Source: Rhyacophila brunnea (Eukaryota; Arthropoda; Insecta; Trichoptera; Rhyacophilidae). Taken from it: DNA of 64,000 bases. Location: positions 1,736,001 to 1,800,000 of the forward strand of contig JAGYXB010000440.1 in the NCBI GenBank assembly GCA_022495005.1, written 5' to 3'. The notes under the pieces were generated by a model, which was given only the letters and a program-made list of their open reading frames with translations, made no database searches and was not told where the DNA came from. Every line of letters starts with the position of its first letter. Positions within the stretch are counted from its first letter, which is position 1. The position numbers were made by a program, and so were the translations under genes. Shown piece after piece: positions 22,761 to 34,585 of this stretch.

Positions 22761-23395
22761 CAGTGACGTCCCGTGGGGTAGGCAGATTGGGCGTCGCTTG
22801 GGGACGGCAGTTACTCGAAGGGCGGCAAATCGAGGAGAATCATTAGATATATATAGGAATAGGTACCTAAACTTTGTAATAACGGAAATATCTTTCCATT
22901 AAAAAATCAGCTCACTGGTTGGAAACAAAATGTATTAATTAACATATTATAAGGTTTAATAGGACTGTATTTTTTTGTCGGGTTCGCGATGTCTAGTTTA
23001 CTTCCGTTGTCCTTGGGTGTAATGTCCTTGATGACACGTGCAGATTTGCGAATTATATTTGAATTATGGGTAGGTACATTCTTAGCTAAGTAATTAATAT
23101 ATGCAAATATTTTTGCCAGTGACTCGCAAGTGTTGAAAGTTGCCAGGTGTATTTTTAAATGTATCTGAAACTGTGGACTCGCAATATTGTCTATTGAAGT
23201 AGAGATGGCAATTAAATTTGATGTTGTGGTATATATTTTGTTAGTTATGTAATGTATCCATACAACGACACAGCACATTTCTTAGAGATTGAAGTCATGA
23301 AAAGATGATTAAAAAAATACTGTATAAAAATGGGGTGGTATTTTGGCGCTGCCTAGGGGCGGCATTTTGTCTAGGGACGTCTCTGAGAGGCTGCG
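22761..23395. mobile_element. hAT-type element family E, copy 1
   Basis: Ends are CAGTGACGTCCCGTGGGG and ...TCTAGGGACGTCTCTG, so the TIR is CAGTGACGTCCC. Flanking octamers ATAGGCTG (22753-22760) and AGAGGCTG (23396-23403) match at 7 of 8. Inside are GGCAGATTGGGCGTCGCTTG and GGCGGCAAATCGAGG near the left, and CTGCCTAGGGGCGGCATTTT near the right. A 123-codon minus frame (22907-23278) lies inside. Copies: 35631-36023 (shorter), 52194-54912 (shell), and an end at 39302. Confidence 0.8.
22907..23278 (-). CDS. Unrecognised 123-codon frame inside family E
   Basis: The longest open frame in this element. It includes LATFNTCESLAKIFAYINYL and RKSARVIKDITPKDNGS. I do not recognise a family, and it shows no zinc finger or hAT dimerisation block. 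It could be a remnant of a transposase N-terminal part, a captured exon or chance. The shorter copy at 35631-36023 has lost most of the middle of the frame, so it cannot be essential for that copy's mobility. Confidence 0.25.
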   Translation of the reverse strand: MCCVVVWIHYITNKIYTTTSNLIAISTSIDNIASPQFQIHLKIHLATFNTCESLAKIFAYINYLAKNVPTHNSNIIRKSARVIKDITPKDNGSKLDIANPTKKYSPIKPYNMLINTFCFQPVS

Positions 23396-23403
23396 TATAG
23401 TCT

Positions 23404-23985
23404 AAGTCTAAGGGCTGTGTGGTACGTTATCTTATATATTATCCTCATTCCTGACAAAATTATAATATATCCGTATACAACCTGTAAAAATAACTAAAAC
23501 GTCTCGATTTATATACAAAAAATAAAATATATTATTACCTATTATAAAAAAGCAAGCCAATGAGATAATATTGAAACAAATCCAGTACAAATTCCGTAGA
23601 ACACGAAAATGTTAATTTCGATAAACTTCTCAATGAGTCACAGAGATAAAGATCTATTAAAATTGTGAGTTTTGGATAGTAAATATAGACTCACCTTCAT
23701 CTGAAAAAATATAGAAATATTTCAATAAATTAAAATAACTATGTAGTATCATGACAAAAAATGTGTGATCGTCTCTTAATTATCTGCATTTTTATAGTTG
23801 TTATATAAATTTTATGGGGAGTCATTTTGATTCTGAAAAATAATTGCAAACGACAAAAAGAGACACCTATTTCCATTTAAAACATGTTTATTTATTAAAG
23901 TGTAAAGGTACGGGCATCGTGACTTATGACTTGTAACACTGGCGCGGTGCAAGATTCAGGGATGTCACCTTTATACACTCTCTTA
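23404..23985. other. No recognised feature
   Basis: AT-rich DNA. No repeat copy or gene supported. Confidence 0.4.
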
Positions 23986-23989
23986 CACA

Positions 23990-24318
23990 TTATGTGTATT
24001 AAATATGTATATAAAGTGTGCACTATTTATGGTTACCTCCACCCTTCGCTACTGGTGGGGGTGGGCTCTGGACTGTGTGTATATATTGCACATTAAACTT
24101 TGTCAGGCATACTGATTTGTTTTCATTGAACAAATTGCATATTGGTATTGGTTACAAGCGCAATTACAAATTCCAGATGGTGATGGGCTAGTTTTTCAAA
24201 TTCAATTAAACCATTTGTATTCTTAGTTCAATGAAAACAAATAATCATGGTTGAGAAAGTTTAGTGGTGTACACTATTTATGTCGGATCTCAACATCCTA
24301 CCTCCACCCTTCGCCACT
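23990..24318 (-). mobile_element. Two family A fragments, copies 4 and 5
   Basis: The first ends at ...TACCTCCACCCTTCGCTACTG (24054) with GTGTGCACTATTTATGG before it. The second runs from about 24060, with CATTAAACTTTGTCAGGC and CAATTACAAATTCCAGATGG, to TCCACCCTTCGCCACT (24318). The second holds left and right parts of family A face to face, so it is an internally deleted copy. No matching TSD could be read. Confidence 0.6.
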
Positions 24319-24324
24319 CATAGG

Positions 24325-24720
24325 TACAGAACCATCCAAGGTCTGATGAAACAACGAACATTAAGCTTTCCCGAGAAATTTAGTTCAACTTCAGTAAAGA
24401 ATGAAAATCAAAGATCATTAATTGATCACCATATTCGCTTACATACTATGTTCAATTATGACTAGTATCAGTATCCAAGAACACAATTAGTTTCCGAATT
24501 GTCTTCTTCAGTAATTTTCCCGCTAGTATCTTTGCTTGACATATTATTATCTCATATACTCATCTTATCATTTTTGCTTCCCAATGGGTTCTCAAAGCTT
24601 CTCTATTCTTTCAATGATTTTCACATTAGTAGTTTCATTAATCTTCAAAAATACTTCAACATCGACCAACACAGTAAAAAAAATTGACAATTATTACGAT
24701 CTTCAATAGTACGCATTACT
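24325..24720. other. No recognised feature
   Basis: Small open frames (61-62 codons) without motifs in AT-rich DNA. Confidence 0.35.
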
Positions 24721-24725
24721 TACCA

Positions 24726-24798
24726 ATCTTGTGGTTCAGTGCTTGAGCCACTGGGCTCTCATCCGGGGGGCTCCGAGTTCGATTGCCGGTGAGATCAC
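24726..24798 (+). other. tRNA-like relic (tRNA pseudogene or SINE head)
   Basis: TGTGGTTCAGTGCTTGAGCC could be the D-arm/A box. CTGGGCTCTCATCCGG then fits an anticodon-arm position, and GAGTTCGATTGCC is a near B box. The order and spacing match a tRNA. The acceptor and T stems are imperfect, so a working gene is unlikely. Confidence 0.45.
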
Positions 24799-24804
24799 AA
24801 TATA

Positions 24805-25910
24805 TTTGAATCGCTTAGAGTCATAACTCACATTTTGCAATTTTGTCGTTTTAAAGTTAAATATGCCAAGCGATCGTGAAATAAAATAATAAATAATGCA
24901 TTAATCTATTTACCTACAGAAAAATAGTTGGGTATCAAAAGTCACTTTAAACCATGTGAAAATCATTGACAAAGTTCACTGTTGGTGTCATATAACTCAC
25001 ATATTTCAAAGAATAGTGTGAGTTTTGTCACCAAGGCCTTTCTAACCAATCAGGGAGCTCTATTTTTCATAGTATGCTGTCTGCAGCGTTAGGAGTATTA
25101 TTAGTATATACTTTTAAAAAAATATGTATATCGACTCACTCACTCATTAATATTCAAGGGAGTTTAATACTTTTCTTCTAATTACAAAAAAATAGTGCTT
25201 TGGTGGTTTTTTGCGATTATCTCAAAACTTGATTTTTGGATTATGTGAGTTATGATTATAAGCGACTCATTTATATAATTGTCTCAAAGCTTTGCAATCC
25301 ATATTAATCATCCAAGCATCTTTTGTGACACTATTCTCCTCGCGTCTAGCTGTAGATTCTTCAATAATTGGATTTACATGGATGACTTTAACAATTAAGC
25401 CACCTGACTATTTTAATAAAGGTGTAGAATTGCTAATCTAGATTTTTACGGTATAACTCGACACGAGAACAACTCATATTGATAAAAAATATCGAATACT
25501 ATATATTACCTGCAACTTCATGTGTACATCCCTGTGCAGATATACTGATGGCATATTATCTTGGAGAGTCAGCTCAACCCACGCTCGCTTAACAAGCCCC
25601 TGTCACCGCAGATACATTTGCATCACTTGTGTGGTATTATGTGATGTAAGATGTAATACAACTTACTGCCCACAAACTTCCCTCAGATTATTTCAGCATC
25701 AAAGCTCCAGAATGCTGCTTATTCTCACAGCCGCGATAACTTTAACGCGCAACACAGCACAATGTTGTATCGAGTCAGGATTTTTTTCTACAATTTATAT
25801 AAGGGTAATCCATTAACCACATCCTACGCATTGTCTTCTGTTTATAGTTTTATACTAATCATACATAACAATATGTTCAATGTTGTGATAAAATATTGTA
25901 GTAACAACAC
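24805..25910. other. No recognised feature
   Basis: AT-rich DNA. The 98-codon frame at 25520-25816 is cysteine-rich (many TGT/TGC codons) but has no spacing pattern I recognise and no start context. I do not call it a gene. Confidence 0.35.
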
Positions 25911-25914
25911 CGTG

Positions 25915-26007
25915 GAATCGCAGCTAGAGTAAACACAGCCATCACAAGACCTATGTTGCGAAGCCTATAAATGAGGACACTCAGATGCATCACAGGCAAA
26001 ACTTTTA
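25915..26007 (+). pseudogene. LINE fragment near ORF end, internally deleted
   Basis: The translation gives NTAITRPML, then after a stop MRTLRCITGKT. In insect LINEs the '-I-RP-LTYGSE-W' block is followed some tens of residues later by 'eMR-LR-I-GkT--DR-RN'. Here the two are fused, so the middle is deleted. The copy is cut by the element that starts at 26008. Confidence 0.4.
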
Positions 26008-26092
26008 GGCCGGTATTAGACTATAAAAGATATTTGTCAAATATATTTTATGAAGAATGTTTTATAGTTTAGCACGACATCATCAATTAATT

Positions 26093-26207
26093 AAATTCTA
26101 ATGGATTCAAGCTCTGTACTATTCCATTTAATTCTTTTAATAATTTTATTCCATTCCATTCCATTTCTTAAATGGAATAGTACAGAGCTTGAATCCATTA
26201 GAATTTA
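26093..26207. repeat. Perfect hairpin inside the GGCCGG element
   Basis: The arms AATTCTAATGGATTCAAGCT... and its reverse complement are about 38 bp each with essentially no mismatch. They are separated by about 38 bp rich in ATTCC pentamers (ATTCCATTCCATTCC). Perfect arms in otherwise decayed DNA imply a recent origin or gene-conversion upkeep. Confidence 0.75.
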
Positions 26208-26317
26208 AATTCAAATTCCATCAAGTACCTTCGGTCGAAAGTATTAATTAATTAAATATTTTTCTGTAGTAGGTACCTATAGTGTTTTCAAGTCACTGTT
26301 TGACAGTTCATTTCAAA

Positions 26318-26491
26318 ATGGAAGACGACAAGAAATTAACCAACAAAATTATTGAAAATACTATTAAGTATATATTTGTCGCCCAAACCACAAAAAAAAT
26401 ACTGGAAACTACACATACGGACAAGTCAACGTACCTTCATTCGTTGTCCATTTTCAAACGTAAATTTGATAAAATATTTTGCGCAGTGTAA
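26318..26491 (+). CDS. Short frame in the GGCCGG element, 57 codons
   Basis: Starts at the second methionine of a longer open frame, in the context AAAATGG. It reads MEDDKKLTNKIIENTIKYIF and has a basic middle (KRKFDK). It is lysine-rich and acidic at the start, like the opening of many insect transposon proteins, but I cannot assign a domain. It may be the first exon of a deleted transposon gene or chance. Confidence 0.25.
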   Translation: MEDDKKLTNKIIENTIKYIFVAQTTKKILETTHTDKSTYLHSLSIFKRKFDKIFCAV

Positions 26492-26833
26492 TATGTCTCT
26501 TATGTGTTTTATAACGATTGAATAATAATGCTCTGAAAAGAATATAGTAGGTATTTCTAAACATGTTTATAGTCCAATACCGGCCATGGTATCAGATAAA
26601 AAGTGAACAGACTCTATATAGAGTATAGACTATGGTCAGATGGGGAAAGAAAATAAATAAAATGATCGAATGCACACCTGGAAAGGAGGGGAGAAACTAG
26701 GATACCACATATTATCGTGTTGCATGGAAAATCCACTTGTCGACAAACATTCCAAAAGATGATTAAATATCTGGGATTCTTCGTAAATATTGGAATAATA
26801 TAAATTATAACAGACCTAATGGTATATAATGAA

Positions 26834-27455
26834 TAGTGATTACAATACCGGTATTCCAGTAATCAATAGCGAAATACTGGTTTTCAAAATTCAAAATACC
26901 GGAATTTTCGGTATTTAGAAAGCACACTCGTTTACGTTTTTGATAAGTTATGTGCTGCTAAAATTCAAATATATTAACTGAATCCTACAAAGGTGAAATA
27001 ATAATAAAAGAAAATTCATATATAATTGGCGCGATGAATTATCATAACATTATTTCGAAATAGAAAATATTCGTGGCAAATGTTCAATTATTCTATAATT
27101 ATTGATGACTGTAGGTACAAGCGTTGAATTTAAGACGCTTTTCCTGCAGCCGGACTTATTTGCACTTAATGAGCTAGACGTCATTTTGAAGGCTTTAGTT
27201 TAAATTATCAGTATATTAAAATTATTTGTAAAAATCACTAGTTCTACAATATTATGATCAATACATATTTTTAGATGTCAACATAATAAATGTAGGTAGG
27301 TGGGTTTTGGCTAAAATAATGTTTTAAAGAAATCTTAATAGCTATACATATTCATTGATAAGTTCTTCTTTTTTAAAGGTTTTAACGTATACCGGTATTC
27401 AATTAAAAAAACCGAAAACCGGTATTAACATTTTCATTCAGTATTGCAAACCCTA
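26834..27455. mobile_element. hAT-type relic with TAGnG...CAATACCGG ends
   Basis: The left end is TAGTGATTACAATACCGGTA. The right end reads inward TAGGGTTTGCAATACTG, and both ends repeat ACCGGTATT words (26847, 26920 region, 27390, 27415). Flanking octamers ATAATGAA (26826-26833) and ATAACGAG (27456-27463) match at 6 of 8. No coding sequence. An old non-autonomous hAT is the best reading. Confidence 0.5.
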
Positions 27456-27464
27456 ATAACGAGG

Positions 27465-28200
27465 TAAGTCGAAGCGAGATTTAGGTAGGTACGGAAAATT
27501 TTCCATTCGTTGCTATTTTCTTTTTATCGCATTCACATATAAAGCTATGGTTGACAACTATGCTGCTATCCAATGTCCGTGCTTTGATCCATAATCACGA
27601 TATTATTTGTATAAACCTCCTGATTTGGCATTGCCTTGATAATAATTGGAACAATTGACACTATAAACCTGGTTTTAGAGAATTATAGTCTCCACGATAA
27701 AGTAAAAATAAGGATAATTCAGTGGACGTTAGCAATATTAATAATAACTTAATATAAATATGTACCTACCGTGTTTGGTGTCTCATCTAGCTTTCCAAAA
27801 AATAATACATTATTCATGAAAGCACAGTCAAAAATATCCACGATTGATGTCAGCGTTGTCATAAGTAATATTAATTTCATTCTTGCCATCAGCAAAAACT
27901 TTTGTAAATAAGTAGCAAGGTTTTAAATATTATTCAGGATGCGATTCTCATAGTTGCGTTAAACCTTTTCACAATCGTCAAATCCATAAAACTCTTCTAC
28001 GGGGCCCTGCCATTCTAAAAAAAAGATCACCTTTTAATATTTTTATGATTTTGATTGCCAAATTTATAAATATTCCACATATGTATACTGACTTGTTCCC
28101 CAAACAAAACAATAAACTTGCTTCAATTGTAACGTTAAACTTCAGTTTTGTCCTGAACTTTGATGACTGGAAATCTTCGCGAATCTTCTTTGCCCGAGTG
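27465..28200. other. No recognised feature
   Basis: AT-rich DNA without supported genes or repeat copies. Confidence 0.4.
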
Positions 28201-28204
28201 CCAG

Positions 28205-28460
28205 CCTAAAATACAGGAACTACAGTATGCCAGCAGCAAACAAATTTTGAAAATAGCCGATATACTGGATTATTTGTTAGGTTAGGTTAGGTTTTCATTC
28301 TTGAATTCTTGAATTTTGCCAAAATCAGCTATGAAAATTGAATTAATGTTGTAATGAAATTGGAGTTCGTATAATATACGGTCATATCTTTCCGATAATA
28401 AAGCTCACGGCGAACTGTGCCACGGTGAAATGTTTTACGAACAATTTACATGTAACCCAG
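28205..28460 (+). repeat. Family G repeat, copy 4 (right part)
   Basis: Starts at about CAGTATGCCAGCAGCAAAC, then GAAAATAGCCGATATACTGG, ATTTGTTAGGTTAGGTTAGG (TTAGG array 28275-28295), AATTTTGCCAAAATCAGC, and ends GGCGAACTGTGCCACGGTG and TTTACATGTAACC. The left third seen in copies 1-3 is absent. Confidence 0.7.
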
Positions 28461-28959
28461 TGGGCCTTGGTTTTCGTTTATGGTGACTAATATTATTTTT
28501 GAATACTTATTTTTATTAATTTCGAGTTGTTCTAATAAATTATTTTTATCTAATTCACGAAATTAATGTACCTAGGCCACTAGGCGCTCGCGAGATACCG
28601 CTTGGGCATCACTACTCACCTACAACTTTACTTGTCAATGAAATATTCCAAGCGCGCCGTCATTACGTGACCATTTTCAAGTTGACATATTATTATTGTT
28701 GTGAATTGTGATATTACCGAAAAGCTCGTGATTGCCTCTATTTAAAGTAGCCCGGAGTTAGGCGATCGTGCTTCGGCGGACAATACAATTATTAATGTTT
28801 TATTCATGTGCCAATGCATACACGATTTCACACTCGATGACTCTATCTATATTCCTTTGCTTCTCAACAATAATGGGATTTTACATTTTTGGACCTATCG
28901 ATAAAGGACAACCAAGAATTAGGGTAAGCTATCACATTGTGGAAAATCTATTTGGTGTC

Positions 28960-29090
28960 GCTTTTAGCAGTGGACTATATAATTTGAAGGTGATGGTGGA
29001 TTACGGATCTAAGGGGGGGGTTTACACAGTATACCAGACACTGACTTTGATGTTGAGAGGACTGACGCGCACTGGAACTGGTTCGGTGTT
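28960..29090 (+). repeat. Dispersed repeat R, copy 1
   Basis: About 100 bp alike at 60290-60410: CAGTGGACTATATAATTTGA, GGTGATGGTGGATTA, a G run, then ACCAGACACTGACTTTGATG. The 'AGCAGTGGACTATATA ... GATG' wording resembles RTE 3' ends (QQW/VHW then TGATG), but that is inference. The 118-codon frame across this region is not a gene I recognise. Confidence 0.45.
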
Positions 29091-29384
29091 TTCCCGTGCT
29101 TCTTCTTTTCTCCCGTGCGCATAGACGAGGCAATGTCGGGACACTGACGTCACATGGTAAGCCAAAATGAATGACAAAGTGCGACATTTCAGGATTATAC
29201 CTGCGTTGCATGTTGGGTAAAATTTGTTGCATGCGACACCAGCTGTTTTTTTTTTCTACCAAAAGACTGAAATGTTGCAGTCGGGCGAGTTTAGATGTGT
29301 GAGAAGGCTAAAGCTACCACCATACCACTGACCGCCTAGGCTCGCCTCCCATTACGGCTCTTTTATTTACAATTTCCGACCCTA

Positions 29385-29490
29385 CAAAGATCATAATATG
29401 GGCATCCACAAAGTGGAGGTTGTGTTAACAAATTAACAGATTTTTTTCTTTTTACAAGAATTGGATGTTAGGCACTTGCTCAAAGTTCGC
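29385..29490 (+). repeat. Dispersed repeat N, copy 2
   Basis: Matches 4310-4410: GGGCATCCACAAAGTGGAGG, TTAACAAATTAACAG, and TTAGGCACTTGCTCAAAG. Confidence 0.4.
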
Positions 29491-29889
29491 AAAATCCAAT
29501 GAATTATGCACGTTTTTTATAGAAATATATTTAACTTACCTAAATGATGATTAGCTGCTTCAATTTTTTCCCCAAAAGCGCTTAAATTCCGAAATGACGG
29601 AGAAAATGTTTTGTTTTATAACTACCGAATGATTTGATTGACTGTCAGTTTGAACGTGTATTTTATGGTGCTGTAACTAATTCGAAATTAAACCTGACAT
29701 TCTAAAATCGGCACTCCACGAAATACCAATATGGCGGCCAAAAAATCACATTGTTTATTTTTATTCTAATTCAATTGGTTGTTTTTTAACCAATTATATA
29801 AAAATGTTGTACACATCTCAATATTCATGATTTTATTAAACACTTGTAAAGTTAGGCATGTGCTCACATACGCCTCGCAACATACTACT

Positions 29890-29967
29890 ATAATTCAATG
29901 AATGACTAACAACGTTTTATGTGCATTATTTCGAATCTTAACAGCCTACTTACACCCTTCGCCACTG
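29890..29967 (-). mobile_element. Family A fragment, copy 6 (terminal)
   Basis: Only the last ~75 bp: TGAATGACTAACAACG, GTGCATTATTTCGAATC and ACAGCCTACTTACACCC, ending TTCGCCACTG (29967). No partner end nearby. Confidence 0.55.
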
Positions 29968-29969
29968 CT

Positions 29970-31055
29970 ACTTACTACATAACGTAATTAGCGTACCAAA
30001 TCAATAGGTTTCATGGTGATTAGACTTTTTTATCATTTTACCTAGACTTATTTATACTAGATTAGGACACCAAGTGACCTGCAGGGTCTAGCGAGGCAGC
30101 TGGCTGTCACTAGCTGGCTCTGCTAGTCGTAAAGAATTCTCGCAATATATTTATTATGTGTTTATTTAATTATGTATCATTCCAATTCAGACCCATCTTA
30201 AAATAGTGAAGTGTCCACTATATCGTGATTAATATGTTATTTTCACGGCTCGTTATACTGTAAAATCGTGTTGATGCAATATTGGAAAAATTCTTCGTGC
30301 CATAGCAATATGTCATCTACATCAGCCATGTTATTTTCCGGCATTCCATCTGACATTTCGTTTCTATTTTCAAATATTTGAAAAACCGCGTTCGGCAGGT
30401 AGATTGGTGGCTATCTATCTATCTATCCTACATACACTTGAGCACAGCTTGTTAACTCGCGGCCAGAATTAATTATCCGTGTTTACCGGTCGCAGACGCG
30501 TGGGCCACGCGCCTTCGCTTCTCAAAGGTGATATGTTTGCCCAAAACAAGGTAGGCACAATGATCGAGTCGAAAATGCCCGTGTATTTTGTATGTACTCG
30601 CAACATGAACACGAAACCACCTTGTATTTTGTATCATGACAAATTTGAAACAAAGCTTATTCAAATGACTTCTCTGAATGGACTTTATTTAAGTTATTCC
30701 AAATTCGAAATGTTTTCTAACTATGAATAATCGAATATCTATGTGAAGGTTTTTTTGACCGCTCTTATTTTAGTTACATTTACAATAATATTTTCCAATT
30801 CAAATATTCTGTACTTAGCTACTGAAAATGTAGATTCTAACAGAATGAAAATAATTACAAAACATATTAGTGTTTGTCTTTCTATAGCATACATAAAAAT
30901 GGTATTGGTAAAAATGGTAAAATGGTGAACATCAACAAATACAAAAATCGAAGTAACTAACTAATTAGTTTTTTTTCCGATATTTATTAATGATAATTAT
31001 TTATGTACCCATTGTTATATTATTTCTATCGCTTTGGATTTTGTTTGATAAATAT
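29970..31055. other. No gene recognised; one GC-rich patch
   Basis: At 30480-30530 a GC-rich patch (GCAGACGCGTGGGCCACGCG) is open in both directions (63- and 83-codon frames). Neither has a motif I recognise. A (TATC)n run lies at 30410-30425. Confidence 0.35.
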
Positions 31056-31059
31056 TGTT

Positions 31060-31190
31060 TTAAAAAAATGTATTCAGTTGAAAATGTCCCTCTGAGGCGG
31101 ACGAAACCGGTCCTAATCTCTTGATTAAAAGTGGAATAAGTACAACATAAAAATTGCGTTTTATTAAATAAAAACTACAATACAGTAATT
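31060..31190 (+). mobile_element. Family P (Penelope-like) fragment, copy 2
   Basis: Single-sided copy: TTGAAAATGTCCCTCTGAGG, then CGGACGAAACCGGTCCTAAT, TTGATTAAAAGTGGAATAAG and TTGCGTTTTATTAAA. It parallels the right arm of the copy at 9461-9567. GTCC and GGAC could form stem II of a hammerhead, followed by GAAAC and GGTC. The CUGANGA box is degenerate (TTGAAAA). Confidence 0.5.
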
Positions 31191-31394
31191 AATATTTTAT
31201 ACCTAATAGGTATGCCTGCAACGGACGGAAATTTGTTTTACCATATTCAGGAGTAAGGACCCACAACCCCTTTGAACAAAAAAAATACAAATTATTTTAA
31301 ACAATTTATTTGATATTACTTATCGCGGTAATTAATTAAGATAAAAGACAATAATATGTAGTACTTATTCGAAATATATCGATGAAGAGTTTAA

Positions 31395-31505
31395 AATGAA
31401 AATGCCCCATCCCATTGAAGCGAATAAAACCGATCATGGTGGTGTATTTTAATGTCTTTCCACTTAACAGCACCATACACCATTAAACCGCGCTTTTTAT
31501 ATAAT
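31395..31505 (+). mobile_element. Diverged family P-like fragment, copy 3
   Basis: TGAAAATGCCCCATCCCATT, then GCGAATAAAACCGATCATGG and TTTCCACTTAACAGC follow the order of family P with many changes. The box lacks the clean stem II. Similarity is modest. Confidence 0.3.
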
Positions 31506-31509
31506 ATAT

Positions 31510-34500
31510 CAGGCATATCTTCTCATTCTCTCACTCCTGCGGCAGGCCGTGAGTGATGCAACGCGAATTAAGTAATATGACGAGGTCGCGTAGTTTTACT
31601 CATAGTTGATTTGAAAATAACTTTCACGTAAGCTGATCAAGAAAGTATAAATATGAATATTGTCTACAATTTTTTTTCGGCTATCTTAAACAGACAATTA
31701 CCAACACCAAAAATCCTAAATTGATACACACACCATCTACCTATTAAGAATTAGAGCATCTCCACTAAACTTTCATAAAACAACTATTATTTTAGGTACG
31801 AAGCGAACGCACGCAGCGTTTGCTTAATAATGGAAAACCGCCACTGTTTTCAGAAGTTGGAATATTTGTATTTTTCCTTCGGTCATCATCCTTTTTAATG
31901 TGCTGCCCCTAAGCAACACATGACCCGCCTACTCCCACGGGACGTTACTGAAAACTGAATTTACATGCTTTTTTCATTTTCACGACTTAATTCCTATGGG
32001 GTATATTAATAATTATTATGCTATTGACTAAAATCCATCCCGCGATGTAGGTATATTATGATCTGAATGTTTACCACTCGTGAAAACGCTTTTAAATGTT
32101 CAATCTTTATTCAAAAACTTTGATGTCTCTTCACTCAATCAATATGTAGGTACCTTTGTATTTTTACTAAGTAAAAAAAAGCAACATTGTTGTACCATTA
32201 CCAAAGCATTTAGTATACCATTAGTCGTTTCAAGAAAACATTATTTATTTTCACTCGGCCATTGTTTTGACAATTTTATCGTTGGTTAATGTATTGCCAA
32301 GTGACACTTTACATTCGTGTCATAGGCAAAAAGTGTTGTTGTTTCATCTCTTTATCAAGATGACAAAGTTGTTTGACTAGCTGCAAAAAAACTCAGATGA
32401 CGAATGATGACAAGAGGATTATTAAATAAACAAGAATATTGGTACATCTTGATTAGGTACCACTGTATCACAGGTATGTAGAAGAATATTTATCTTGGGC
32501 GTGGTACTAGAAGTGCCTATATCAAATATTGAAAGTAGGTACCTACCTACCTACTTGAAAATAATAATTATTTTAATCAAAGATGTTGAAATAACCTTAT
32601 CTATAGAATATCTTAAATTGAAGCAAAAAAAGAACCTGTAGTACACAGATGAAGTTAACTACAAGTGACTTCGTATTGTAAGTGCATTTGAAGACAACTT
32701 TACACTTATACTATGACAGTCCACTATACTTTCAGATTCGCTGAATTACTAGTTAATTACATATATGGGTAAGTACATGATTATTGTGTAGGTACACAGA
32801 TATTGCCAAAATATACCTTGAACATTTAAATGCATAGGATCGGATAGTCGGATTTAATTTAACATTTGACGCATTTAACATAATATTGCCGTATAAAAAG
32901 CAGACATTTTAACATAAAATGTAGCTATACATATGATACTCCCTTGTGAATTTTATGTAGGCATTTGCCATTATTTTTAAAATGAGTAATCACGTATTTC
33001 ACCGAGAAATGAGTATGTACGTTATGTAAATAATACATTTTTTCAAAACTGAACGCGAACCGCCATTTTGTTTACGAGGATGCCAATAGAAGAAGATTTG
33101 GAAATCAGAATGAGTAGACTTCTTCTGTCTAGAGTCAAAATTCTTTGCTTTTAATTCTATACCTACTTAAATGCTAACATTATGTATTCACTGCAAAAAT
33201 GACGAATTAAATTAGTGTACATCATGTAGATACCTACCAATAATATTAAAGTGTTTAATATGTATATTGCACTCCTTTCAATGATGGAAATTTAATCTTT
33301 GACATGTAAGTTATTAGAAGAACAGAAGATGGAATCTAGAGGTGAGGCTAAGCCTGGAGCATGAAGATGCAGATGGTGCTGGATTGTCGATATCTAAAGC
33401 CTGGACAGCCGAAACTGAGAACGCTGGACTACACCACGGGATATTTAAGTTTGCTACCCATACTTGAAGGGTATACAGACATCTATTAATACTATTAGCA
33501 GATTTTTTTTATAATTACATCTAAAATAATTATATAGACATAGAAAATATTATGTATTCAATATATAAATTGGTCTAGGTTCGGATAAACTTTTAGCAAA
33601 AATTCTAAAAGTAAACATTTCACGGTTGCTTTCTCTGGCTTTGAAGCAAATTACAGCCTTGGAAACGAGGTGTTTGTGAAAACCACATTAAAGTTGTTGG
33701 AACCGTAAGAAGAGTAAAGGTTGGCCGCAAACAACCACTAATTACGTCACGCATACTTTTAACTGAAAGCTACCGCCTAAAAAGCTTCTGACGAAAGCTC
33801 GCGAAAACTTTTAAAGCACCAGGCATAAAAGTTCAAATAGATTTGGCGAAAGGACACCGTAATAATAATTAAGGTTATAAAGTCATTACGTAATATTTCG
33901 GCGCCATTTATTTGCCTATTATTTTTAATTAACGTGATACCTACCACAAGTACCTTTGTCGCTATCATTAACCATTTTAATAATGTCGCTTTTAGTTATT
34001 TATATGTGGTCTTTTTGTAAAGTAATTCCAACAGTTAACATTTGAGATTAGTTAATTCCAACTAGGGTCAACGTAAGTACTTCTGAATAAAATGCCTATG
34101 ATATAGACCCTGTGTCATATCGTTTAAACTAATACCTAGTTCAAACCAATATACCAATTTAGCGGTTTTCTTAACAGATCTAACGTTTTTTTAAAGCATC
34201 CAGATTGCGAAATGCGCAGTATATAATATATAATTAAATCTAGCGTTTCTCGATACCTCAAACGTCTTAAAATTACTCAGAAAACGTTAAAATTTTCCTC
34301 AGGTTAGTAGCACATTACATATCCAAAAAACCAATACATACGTTATAGGGCTATAGGATGTGTGAAGTCCTGTCTAAGACGTTTCGACGCTGGGACAACT
34401 AGGCGCCACGCAATCGAATGAAATTCGAAAATAAAATAGACGTTCGTTAATTATAGATACTTTTAAAATATATATTTAATATTATTATTTATATTTAAAT

Positions 34501-34580
34501 TATTATATTATTATATACCTAATACTTGGTGAGAATTTAAATAAGCACCCATAAATAATGATTTAATTGTGCATAATATG
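31510..34580. other. Long anonymous stretch
   Basis: About 3 kb of AT-rich DNA. There are GTAGGTACCTACC-type short tandems near 32537-32558, no open frame above 70 codons and no repeat copy I could match inside the window. Confidence 0.4.
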
Positions 34581-34585
34581 TTTAA

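Larger units (their letters stand above)
26008..26585. mobile_element. Small TIR element with GGCCGGTATT ends
   Basis: The left end GGCCGGTATTAGACTATAAA is mirrored by TTTATAGTCCAATACCGGCC on the right (18 of 20). It encloses an inner inverted repeat (26093-26131 against 26170-26207; AATGGATTCAAGCTCTGTAC) and a 57-codon frame. GG-rich ends suit Harbinger/ISL2EU-type elements, but no clear TSD (left TTA, right ATG) could be read, so the superfamily is open. Confidence 0.6.

Noticed and set aside
28768..29124. 118-codon plus frame with hydrophobic stretch
   Set aside because: It runs across the dispersed repeat R and a G homopolymer, and repeat R at 60290 does not preserve the frame, so it is not a conserved gene.
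30473..30730. Overlapping frames on both strands over a GC-rich patch
   Set aside because: Opposite-strand openness comes from GC composition. Neither translation shows a recognisable domain.
34150..34290. Possible third member of a TCTAGCG repeat with 5230-5340 and 8610-8710
   Set aside because: Similarity is limited to short AT-rich words and cannot be aligned convincingly by eye.
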